Below are positions 1 to 5,117 of a stretch of 5,431 bases of DNA, piece after piece. A program made the position numbers and the translations under genes. The stretch comes from Fimbriimonadales bacterium. GTDB taxonomy: Bacteria; Armatimonadota; Fimbriimonadia; Fimbriimonadales; Fimbriimonadaceae. Numbering within the stretch: the first letter of the stretch is position 1; each line of letters begins with the position of its first letter. Where the stretch lies: the NCBI GenBank assembly GCA_026392145.1, contig JAPLCS010000370.1:15608-21038 (forward strand), written 5' to 3'. Under the pieces are notes generated by a model. The model had not been told where the DNA came from and did not search any database. It saw nothing but the letters and a program-made list of their open reading frames with translations.

Positions 1-660
1 ACACGAGATAATGCTTTGGTTTATGCCAAGGGCGAGGAGATTGCTCGGACAGTGGTACCGAGTTCCATGAGTTATGCCGATGCGAGTAATTTGTTGACTT
101 CGTTCCTTCGTAAATGTAGGTTAGAAAGTGCAAGCAAGGGAGCGAAGAAAAGTTCGGGTTATCCTTTTGATGGTGAGGCCGGAATGATCGAATTTGCCGA
201 CTCCAAGCGGACGATTCTTTCAGAGAGCGAATCAACTAACTTGATGTTAAACAGGATTTTGAGGATTCGGCAAACAGCGGTTATGATTGCAAGAGCTCAA
301 ACGAATCGCTATCAATCTGAACCTGTAGCGATGACCGTTAATGTTGAGCCAAATCCGATGGTATTGAGAGCGGGTGAGGTGATTGCTGAGAGCAAAATTG
401 ATGGGAAGCAGTCTGAAATTGTAGTGTTTCAAGAGATTACTGAGTTCGTAAGGACTTATGTTAATACTCGTGCGCGTCGATTAAAGATGATTCCTGTTCG
501 TGGGCGGGATGGCGAGACGTTTGGTGAATTGACCATTGACCAGATGTTATCTGCAGTGAGCCTGGTGCGCTCTGCTCCAAGACTGTTGAGAATTCAGGCC
601 GTTGCGATCGCTGATACGCGAGCAGCTGACCCTTTACGGTTCGAAATTGTGATTAAATAG
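1..660 (+). CDS. DUF3084-family protein, 3' part (5' end outside window)
   Basis: The frame is open from base 1, so the gene starts upstream and at least 219 C-terminal residues are visible. TTG at 16 is most likely an internal leucine codon, not the start. The segment 'VYAKGEEIARTVVP' followed by a helix with 'LLTSFLRKCRLESASKGA' resembles the C-terminal core of DUF3084 proteins, which usually carry an N-terminal membrane anchor and coiled coil (not visible here). The part 'MVLRAGEVIAESKIDGKQ' looks like a short beta-rich unit. The C-terminus 'RFEIVIK' ends at TAG. The molecular function of the family is unknown. The next gene, 44 bp downstream on the same strand, is a YqgF/RuvC-like protein, and I recall this neighbour pair from cyanobacterial genomes, which supports the family call. 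The assignment rests on motif memory, not a search. Confidence 0.65.
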   Translation, partial: TRDNALVYAKGEEIARTVVPSSMSYADASNLLTSFLRKCRLESASKGAKKSSGYPFDGEAGMIEFADSKRTILSESESTNLMLNRILRIRQTAVMIARAQTNRYQSEPVAMTVNVEPNPMVLRAGEVIAESKIDGKQSEIVVFQEITEFVRTYVNTRARRLKMIPVRGRDGETFGELTIDQMLSAVSLVRSAPRLLRIQAVAIADTRAADPLRFEIVIK

Positions 661-704
661 TGCAAGATAATGGGGTTTGAGATTCAAAGCTCATTGTTGA
701 AAAC

Positions 705-1121
705 ATGTCACCCAAAACTGTATTAGCAATCGACCCAGGTACCGCGAAATGTGGCATGGCGTTGGTGCGTCGAGATGAAAACGGCAAAGTCCAATTACTC
801 TGGAATGATGTGGTTCCGATTGATGCCGTATTGGTGAAAATGCATGAAGCCTATATTGTTGATGAGTTTCACCTTGTGATACTTGGTGATTCCACGGGGT
901 CCAAGCAAGTCAAGGCTGCGATTCGAAAGCAGTTTTCAAGTATGGGGCTGTTGGTCATTGATGAGACGAACACCACTATGCATGCTCGAGAGCGGTATTG
1001 GGAGCATCACCCACGGAAAGGGTGGCGCAAGTTTTGGCCCGCTACTCTGCAAGTACCGCCTGTGCCTTATGATGATTTCGCTGCTATGGTTCTCGCCGAG
1101 AGAGTCCTTATTGAGTCCTAG
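705..1121 (+). CDS. YqgF/RuvC-like RNase H-fold nuclease
   Basis: This 138-residue protein has the architecture of the short YqgF/RuvC-like RNase H-fold family. An N-terminal strand carries Asp10 in 'AIDPGTAKCG'. A central strand 'LVILGDSTGSK' (58-67) follows. Glu87 lies in 'VIDETNTTMHARERYW' (84-99), and a C-terminal 'PPVPYDDFAAMVLAERV' (118-134) holds Asp123/Asp124. These acidic residues sit where catalytic metal ligands are expected. Relatives are annotated as Holliday junction resolvase-like or pre-16S rRNA-processing nucleases; which activity applies here cannot be told from sequence. The version is of the cyanobacterial type ('ARxxYW...PPxPxDD') rather than E. coli RuvX. No good Shine-Dalgarno sequence precedes ATG 705, and no in-frame ATG or TTG lies in the short gap after DUF3084. 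The two genes are probably co-transcribed. The stop is TAG, 8 bp from the convergent next gene. Confidence 0.85.
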   Translation: MSPKTVLAIDPGTAKCGMALVRRDENGKVQLLWNDVVPIDAVLVKMHEAYIVDEFHLVILGDSTGSKQVKAAIRKQFSSMGLLVIDETNTTMHARERYWEHHPRKGWRKFWPATLQVPPVPYDDFAAMVLAERVLIES

Positions 1122-1129
1122 CATCGGGT

Positions 1130-1468
1130 TCAGGAATTGTGCTGATTCAGCAGTAAATCGGATACCAGTTCAAGCCGAGTTTCTTCGAATGACTCGCTCA
1201 CACATTCTTGCATTCTAGCGCTGATGTCGGCCGGTGACGTAGGCCATTTCGACGCCGAAGGGCGGCTCTTCATCGACGGGGCATAGGCAATCCAGTACCC
1301 GTCATGTGATTTGTGTAATCGTGATCCCAAACTTCCGCGTTCACGAAGAGCAATAGTCATCTGCTTCCACGCTTCAATAAAGCTCACTTCTGTGCCTGCT
1401 TTGAGTTTCCACTTGTAAATAACAGCAAAGGTTGGCTGAATAGTATGCATATCCATTTCTACGTTCAT
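1130..1468 (-). CDS. Antibiotic biosynthesis monooxygenase (ABM)-type small protein
   Basis: A 112-residue cytoplasmic protein. It shows the pattern of ABM-type dimeric alpha/beta-barrel proteins: a first strand 'FAVIYKWKLKAGTE' (14-27), helix 'FIEAWKQMTIALRER' (30-44), 'GSLGSRLHKSHDGYWIAYA' (45-63), and a C-terminal helix and strand 'ARMQECVSESF...LELVSDLL' (84-107). Members range from true monooxygenases to heme-degrading or orphan stress proteins, so substrate and reaction are unknown. After 'WIAYA' relatives usually have 'QWPS'; here 'PS' follows directly, so the aromatic residue is missing and the protein is about two residues short there. The start is uncertain: ATG 1468, ATG 1456 and ATG 1450 are all in frame and none has a strong ribosome site. 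The homology starts after residue 12, so any of them could be right. It is convergent with the YqgF-like gene and divergent from typA. Confidence 0.75.
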   Translation of the reverse strand: MNVEMDMHTIQPTFAVIYKWKLKAGTEVSFIEAWKQMTIALRERGSLGSRLHKSHDGYWIAYAPSMKSRPSASKWPTSPADISARMQECVSESFEETRLELVSDLLLNQHNS

Positions 1469-1518
1469 CCCAGGTTATGATTTTTCCGTGAAAGGCTCAA
1501 AAAGGTACACTTAAACCT
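1469..1518. promoter_or_regulatory. Divergent intergenic region with possible typA -10 element
   Basis: Only 50 bp separate the two divergent starts, so both promoters must lie in or near this stretch. On the plus strand TACACT (1506-1511) fits a TANNNT -10 hexamer, but it sits only 7 bp before the typA ATG. Used as a promoter, it would give a leaderless or nearly leaderless mRNA. 'AAAGG' (1501-1505) lies 13 bp from the ATG, too far for a normal Shine-Dalgarno. TATGAT (1476-1481) is an alternative -10 leaving a normal leader. No convincing -35 box is seen for either. On the minus strand TTGAGC, 17 bp, TAACCT is a weak promoter-like pair ending next to the ABM gene start. Confidence 0.3.
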
Positions 1519-3222
1519 ATGTCCCCCCAAATTCGGAACATCGGCATTATTGCGCACGTTGACCATGGCAAAACTACGCTCGTTGACGCCATCTTCAAGC
1601 AAGCTGGACTTTTCCGAGATAATCAACAAGTTGCTAACCGGGTAATGGACAGTAATGACCTTGAGCGGGAGAAAGGAATCACTATCTTGTCTAAGGTCGC
1701 TTCGGTCAATTATCTTGGCACCAAGATCAACATTGTCGACACTCCGGGACACGCTGACTTTGGTGGGGAAGTAGAGCGAGTTCTAAGTATGGTGGATGGA
1801 GTTTTACTGGTTGTGGATGCCAATGAAGGGCCCATGCCGCAAACTCGATTCGTGCTAAAGAAGGCGTTTCAAAATGGACTGAAACCACTCGTCTTTATCA
1901 ATAAAATTGACCGAGAAAATGCACGTCCTGCCTACGCTTATGATAAGACATTAGACTTGTTTATAGATCTAGGTGCGGATGAAGATGATTTGTTCTTCCC
2001 TGTACTTTATGGGTCTGGGCAAGCTGGATACGCTCGATCGACCCCGGAAGGTACCGAAACAGATATGCGGTTACTTTTTGAGGCGATTGTTGAGCACGTA
2101 CCGCTACCGAGAGTTGAGCACGAGGGCCCGTTCAGACTTCAGGTTAATAATCTTGACTACAGTGAATACCTGGGTCGAATGTTTGGTGGAAAGGTTCTGA
2201 GAGGTTCTGTGAAAGTAGGGGACCGAGTTGAAATGCTGCGAGAGGAGCAAACTAAGAAGGCTGCCTTTAATGTGACCAAACTTTGGACTTATGAGGGAAT
2301 TCAACTTAAGGAAGTGGATTCTGTTGCGGCGGGTGAGATTGCCATGCTTGCTGGATTGGACAATGTACTTATTTCTGATACGATTGCTCATGTTGATACA
2401 AGTGAGGCGTTACCGCCTATTAAGGTTGAACCTAGTACTTTGTCGATGAACTTTTATGCGAATAATTCACCGCTGTCTGGCAAGGATGGAGGCAAATTCT
2501 TGACCATTCACAAGATTCGTGAGCGTGTTGAGAAGGAAGAAGCTGTCTCGGTTTCTGTAAAGATTGATAAGACGGCTGCTTCGGATACTGTGAAGACTCA
2601 GGCTCGGGGTGAACTGCAACTTGCGATTCTCATTGAAACAATGAGAAGAGAAGGCTTTGAAATGCAAATTTCGCGGCCACAAGTTATCTATAAGCGAGAC
2701 GAGCAGGGCAAGATTGAGGAGCCGTATGAAGTGGCAACATTGGAAGTGCCAGAAGATGCGGTGGGTGGAGTCATGGAAGAGATGAGCCGGCGTAAAGGAG
2801 ATTTGGTTGACATGCGAACTAATGACAACGGAACCCAAAGCTTGGAATACTCTGTTCCAACGAGGGGCCTTATCGGGTTCCGTTCGACCTTCTTGACTCT
2901 CACGCGTGGCTTAGGCCTTATTAGTTCTTTGTTTGATGGTTATCGGCCTTACAAGGGAGAAGTTGCCAGCAGAACTCAGGGCTCGTTGATTTCAAAAGGT
3001 CCGGGCAAGGTCACGCGCTATGCGTATGAGGACGTTCAGGAGCGGGGCACGATGTTTTATCCGGTAGGAACGGACGTCTATGCAGGGATGATTGTTGGAG
3101 CTTGTAGTCGAGACGAGGACATGATTGTGAACTGTACGCGAGAAAAGGCAGCGAATAACATTCGATCAGCAAACTCCGAAGCGACTACCGTTATTGATGC
3201 TCACAAGGATTTTTCACTGTAG
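1519..3222 (+). CDS. typA: Ribosome-associated GTPase TypA/BipA, frame cut by premature in-frame TAG
   Basis: Translational GTPase of the EF-G-like TypA/BipA family, which binds the ribosome and acts in stress adaptation and late 50S assembly. All GTPase motifs are visible: G1 'AHVDHGKT' (12-19), G2 in 'EREKGIT' (49-55), G3 'DTPGH' (74-78), G4 'NKID' (128-131) and G5 near 'YGSG' (164-167). A domain-2 beta barrel with '[10 protein letters not shown]', the EF-G-like domains III and V with '[10 protein letters not shown]', and the start of the BipA-specific C-terminal domain follow. The start ATG 1519 is the only ATG after an in-frame TGA at 1489. The frame stops at TAG 3220-3222 after 567 residues, whereas the family usually has about 600-615. 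The stop falls inside 'SL*QAL', where relatives have Glu, and homology resumes immediately after it in the same frame. The product as read would lack the end of the ribosome-binding C-terminal domain. Identity is certain; functionality is open. Confidence 0.95.
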   Translation: MSPQIRNIGIIAHVDHGKTTLVDAIFKQAGLFRDNQQVANRVMDSNDLEREKGITILSKVASVNYLGTKINIVDTPGHADFGGEVERVLSMVDGVLLVVDANEGPMPQTRFVLKKAFQNGLKPLVFINKIDRENARPAYAYDKTLDLFIDLGADEDDLFFPVLYGSGQAGYARSTPEGTETDMRLLFEAIVEHVPLPRVEHEGPFRLQVNNLDYSEYLGRMFGGKVLRGSVKVGDRVEMLREEQTKKAAFNVTKLWTYEGIQLKEVDSVAAGEIAMLAGLDNVLISDTIAHVDTSEALPPIKVEPSTLSMNFYANNSPLSGKDGGKFLTIHKIRERVEKEEAVSVSVKIDKTAASDTVKTQARGELQLAILIETMRREGFEMQISRPQVIYKRDEQGKIEEPYEVATLEVPEDAVGGVMEEMSRRKGDLVDMRTNDNGTQSLEYSVPTRGLIGFRSTFLTLTRGLGLISSLFDGYRPYKGEVASRTQGSLISKGPGKVTRYAYEDVQERGTMFYPVGTDVYAGMIVGACSRDEDMIVNCTREKAANNIRSANSEATTVIDAHKDFSL

Positions 3223-3351
3223 CAGGCGCTGGCGTGGTTGCGAGATGATGAGTTGCTCGAAGTCACACCGAAGCAACTTCGTTTCAGGAAGAAGGTTCTG
3301 GACCATAGTGAGCGACGAGTGGCAGAACGACGTAGCGACGTTGTGGTCTAG
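3223..3351 (+). pseudogene. typA: In-frame continuation of typA after the amber codon (last 42 codons)
   Basis: Reading on in the typA frame past TAG 3220-3222 gives 42 sense codons, then TAG at 3349-3351. The peptide begins 'QALAWLRDDELLEVTP' and continues 'KQLRFRKKVLDHSERR'. It matches the standard end of TypA/BipA proteins (E. coli BipA as I recall it: 'LEQALEFIDDDELVEVTP', then an arginine/lysine-rich tail). No frameshift, extra stop or drift is seen, so the segment is either very recently cut off or still translated. With it, TypA would be 610 residues, the normal family length. The gap to the convergent mntR stop (3356) would shrink from 133 to 4 bp, as expected for compact gene packing. 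No plausible independent start with a ribosome site precedes it. Confidence 0.85.
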
Positions 3352-3355
3352 TTAT

Positions 3356-3850
3356 TTAGCTTTGGGTGTCGCGAAGGTATTTCATCATGGCGTTCAGGGT
3401 TTCTTCTGAGCAGTGATGTTCAATGCCTTCGGCATCTATCTCAGCTGTCTCCTTAGAGACCCCAAGAAACAAGAGGAACGATTGAACTTGTTCATGTCTT
3501 TCCCTTGATTTGTCGGCGATGTTTTTACCCTCAGGCGTAAGTTGGACGGTTTTGTACTTTTCTGCTTCCACTAAACCTGCGATAACGAGCTTTCGAATTC
3601 GTTTTGAAACCGTTACCGTCGAAACATTCAAATTGGTCGCTATGTCCGTGATTCTTGCCGATCCACTCTCTCGAACAAGGTCATCAATGAGTTCAACATA
3701 ATCTTCGTTGAGCTCTTGACTATGATCTAACCGTGTGCGCTGAAATTTGTTCAAGGGAGACTCTGCCTGCTCGACGTCTAAGCATTCTGCTGTTTTAATT
3801 TTAAGCCAAAGTTGAAATGATTGTGATCCAATTAAGAAGGTTAAGCCCAC
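3356..3850 (-). CDS. mntR: MntR-type manganese-responsive transcriptional regulator (DtxR family)
   Basis: DtxR/MntR-family metalloregulator: it binds Mn(II), dimerises and controls manganese transport genes. A winged-helix domain 'ARITDIATNLNVSTVTVSKR' is followed by the wing 'TVQLTPEGK' and a dimerisation helix. There is no SH3-like third domain, as in MntR. All six MntR metal ligands are identifiable: Asp and Glu of 'EDYVELI', His of 'RERHEQV', and Glu, Glu, His of 'AEGIEHH'. Counted from a TTG start at 3754 they are D18, E21, H87, E109, E112 and H113. Asp and Glu at the first and fourth positions indicate MntR rather than iron-type DtxR/IdeR. The start is unsettled. The longest frame starts at ATG 3931 inside metK and is unlikely. 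GTG 3850 (used here, 164 residues), TTG 3865 and TTG 3754 (132 residues) are alternatives. Weak N-terminal similarity to proteobacterial MntR ('VEQAE...F..R..H..E') favours a start upstream of 3754. Stop TAA. Confidence 0.88.
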   Translation of the reverse strand: MGLTFLIGSQSFQLWLKIKTAECLDVEQAESPLNKFQRTRLDHSQELNEDYVELIDDLVRESGSARITDIATNLNVSTVTVSKRIRKLVIAGLVEAEKYKTVQLTPEGKNIADKSRERHEQVQSFLLFLGVSKETAEIDAEGIEHHCSEETLNAMMKYLRDTQS

Positions 3851-3856
3851 TTTGAA
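3801..3856. repeat. Two imperfect 16-bp direct repeats 40 bp apart (candidate operator)
   Basis: TTAAGCCAAAGTTGAA (3801-3816) and TTAAGCCCACTTTGAA (3841-3856) agree at 13 of 16 positions, with all differences in the centre. Their offset is exactly 40 bp, close to four helical turns, so a protein could bind both on one face. The second copy lies just upstream of the metK -10 element, and both lie between or beside the divergent mntR and metK starts. If mntR starts at GTG 3850, the first copy and most of the second fall inside its 5' coding part; with TTG 3754 both are intergenic. The binding protein is not known; MntR autoregulation is an inference only. Confidence 0.4.
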
Positions 3857-3866
3857 CCTGAGCAAG

Positions 3867-3872
3867 TATACT
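3867..3872 (+). promoter_or_regulatory. Candidate metK -10 element
   Basis: TATACT is a good -10 hexamer ending 11 bp before the metK ATG at 3884. It lies in the palindrome AGTATACT (3865-3872), so it could also serve the minus strand for mntR. No -35 consensus lies at 16-18 bp; TTGAAC (3852-3857) is only 9 bp upstream. Transcription from this element would leave a leader of just a few bases. This fits the lack of any Shine-Dalgarno sequence before metK. Confidence 0.4.
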
Positions 3873-3883
3873 ATGGCTCGAAA

Positions 3884-5014
3884 ATGTCGTATTCCAAAAT
3901 TTACACTTCGGAAAGCGTGAGCGAAGGGCATCCAGATAAACTCGCGGACCAGATTTCTGACGCCTTGCTTGATGAATGCTTAAAGCAGGACCCCAAGGCA
4001 CGAGCGGCGATTGAGACATTTCTTGCCCATGGTGTAGCAGTTATCGCTGGCGAAGTTACGCTAGATGGCTATGTGGATGTAAGTGGAATCGTTCGTAAAA
4101 CGATTAAGGATGTTGGATACGTTAATGCTGAGTTAGGATTCGATGGAGATACGTGCGGCGTCATGGTCAGTATCCAGGAACAGTCCCCAGATATTGCAAT
4201 GGGAGTTGATACCGGTGGTGCAGGGGATCAAGGCATGATGTTTGGATATGCCGTGAATGAAACTCCTGAACTGATGCCACTCACCATTTCAATTTCACAC
4301 GCTTTGATGGCACAAGCGGCACGAGTGCGAAGAGCCATGCCAAGTTTGGGCTTTAGGCCAGATGCTAAGGCTCAGGTCTCCGTTGTTTACGAGAACGGTG
4401 TGCCAAAAAAGATTGATACGATTGTTGTAAGCCAACAGCATAACCCTGATGTTGACTTGCCTCAAATGCAGGAGCGAATTAGAGAACATGTAATTAATCC
4501 GGTGCTTGCTCAGTATCAAAATTATGTTGATGGCGCAATTACCTATCACTTGAACCCTACTGGTAAGTTTGTGATAGGCGGACCTCAAGGCGATACTGGT
4601 CTGACTGGTCGAAAAATAATTGTGGATACCTATGGAGGAATGGCTCCTCATGGAGGTGGAGCGTTCTCTGGCAAAGATCCAACTAAGGTAGACCGCAGTG
4701 CGGCTTATATGGCCAGACACGTTGCGAAGTGCATTGTTGCGGCGGGTTTATCTAGCCGGGCGCAAGTCGCACTTGCTTATGCTATCGGTGTCGCTCAACC
4801 TGTTTCGATCAACATTGAAACCTTCGGCACAGAAACCATCGATATTCAAGACATTGAAAAACGTGTTCGAGATACATTTGATATGTCTCCAGCTGGCATC
4901 ATCAATCACCTTGATCTCCGGCGACCGATCTATCAGCCAACGGCAAAGAATGGTCACTTTGGGAATCACCCGTTTCCGTGGGAAGATATTGCAGCCGCCG
5001 CTGGACTTAAGTAA
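3884..5014 (+). CDS. metK: S-adenosylmethionine synthetase (methionine adenosyltransferase)
   Basis: Makes S-adenosylmethionine from methionine and ATP, releasing phosphate and pyrophosphate, as a cytoplasmic dimer or tetramer. The 376-residue protein is complete. It shows 'SESVSEGHPDK' (9-19) with His16, Asp18 and Lys19 at the ATP/Mg site. The first family signature 'GAGDQGMMFGYAVNE' starts at 112, and the P-loop-like second signature 'HGGGAFSGKDPTKVDRSAAY' at 256. 'PTGKFVIGGPQGDTGLTGRK' (225-244) and the C-terminal 'GHFGNHPFPWE' (357-367) are also present. The loop between 'GVD' (107-109) and 'GAGDQG' is short compared with E. coli or Bacillus MetK, a lineage trait rather than damage. ATG 3884 is supported by the family N-terminus 'SESVSEGHPDK'; ATG 3873 is out of frame. 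There is no Shine-Dalgarno sequence. The gene is divergent from mntR and followed on the same strand by a MetH-type gene of the same pathway. Stop TAA. Confidence 0.98.
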   Translation: MSYSKIYTSESVSEGHPDKLADQISDALLDECLKQDPKARAAIETFLAHGVAVIAGEVTLDGYVDVSGIVRKTIKDVGYVNAELGFDGDTCGVMVSIQEQSPDIAMGVDTGGAGDQGMMFGYAVNETPELMPLTISISHALMAQAARVRRAMPSLGFRPDAKAQVSVVYENGVPKKIDTIVVSQQHNPDVDLPQMQERIREHVINPVLAQYQNYVDGAITYHLNPTGKFVIGGPQGDTGLTGRKIIVDTYGGMAPHGGGAFSGKDPTKVDRSAAYMARHVAKCIVAAGLSSRAQVALAYAIGVAQPVSINIETFGTETIDIQDIEKRVRDTFDMSPAGIINHLDLRRPIYQPTAKNGHFGNHPFPWEDIAAAAGLK

Positions 5015-5029
5015 GAAACCATTTCAACT

Positions 5030-5072
5030 GTTAGAAGTAGCAATGGTCAAGGATGATTGTTGTACTTCTAAC
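5030..5072 (+). repeat. Perfect 10-bp inverted repeat (hairpin) between metK and the metH-like gene
   Basis: GTTAGAAGTA (5030-5039) is exactly complementary to TACTTCTAAC (5063-5072). A second stem, GCAAT (5040-5044) with ATTGT (5056-5060, one G-U pair), stacks on it with a two-base bulge (5061-5062) and an 11-base loop. The 15-bp composite hairpin begins 15 bp after the metK stop. It is A/T-rich and not followed by a T-run, so it is not a canonical Rho-independent terminator. It may act as an intercistronic stability or processing element, an attenuating structure or a factor-dependent end. I do not recognise a known SAM, SAH or cobalamin riboswitch in it. Confidence 0.5.
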
Positions 5073-5090
5073 TTAGATAGGAGACTTCCT

Positions 5091-5111
5091 GTGATTGGCC
5101 TGAGAAAGTGA
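5091..5111 (+). CDS. Possible leader mini-ORF before the metH-like gene
   Basis: GTG 5091 opens a six-codon frame (MIGLRK) ending at TGA 5109-5111, six bases before the next gene's ATG. It is preceded by AGGAG (5079-5083) at a 7-bp spacing, the best Shine-Dalgarno sequence in the window. It is in the same frame as the metH-like gene. A longer version from ATG 5043 (22 codons, containing Cys-Cys) has the same frame and stop. It could be translated to load ribosomes for reinitiation, or be chance. Confidence 0.2.
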   Translation: MIGLRK

Positions 5112-5117
5112 AGGAAC

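Noticed and set aside
1253..1264. Small G/C hairpin CGCC-GAAG-GGCG
   Set aside because: The stem is only 4 bp, lies inside the ABM-type coding sequence and has no T-run; not a terminator.
1238..1290. Possible double frameshift in the ABM-type gene: another frame reads 'PVDEEPPFGVEMAYVTG' with coding-like third positions
   Set aside because: The annotated frame stays open and aligns on both sides ('WIAYA' and 'SPADISARM'). The segment between fits the family length apart from a two-residue gap, so two compensating frameshifts are not needed.
3194..3409. 71-residue plus-strand frame after typA
   Set aside because: It is out of frame with the clearly conserved typA C-terminus and overlaps mntR; it is a shadow frame.
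3838..3859. AGGTT...AACCT inverted repeat in the mntR-metK region, with similar 5-mers at 1472-1476 and 1514-1518 before typA
   Set aside because: The arms are only 5 bp with different spacings (12 and 37 bp); this is expected by chance.
3851..3931. mntR starting at ATG 3931, overlapping the start of metK on the opposite strand
   Set aside because: The first 27 residues would be antisense to the metK start or in the promoter gap and show no family similarity. Such head-to-head coding overlap is rare.
5015..5117. SAM, SAH or cobalamin riboswitch before the metH-like gene
   Set aside because: None of the conserved core motifs I know for these classes is visible, and the gap is too short for a cobalamin riboswitch. 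Only a simple hairpin is supported.
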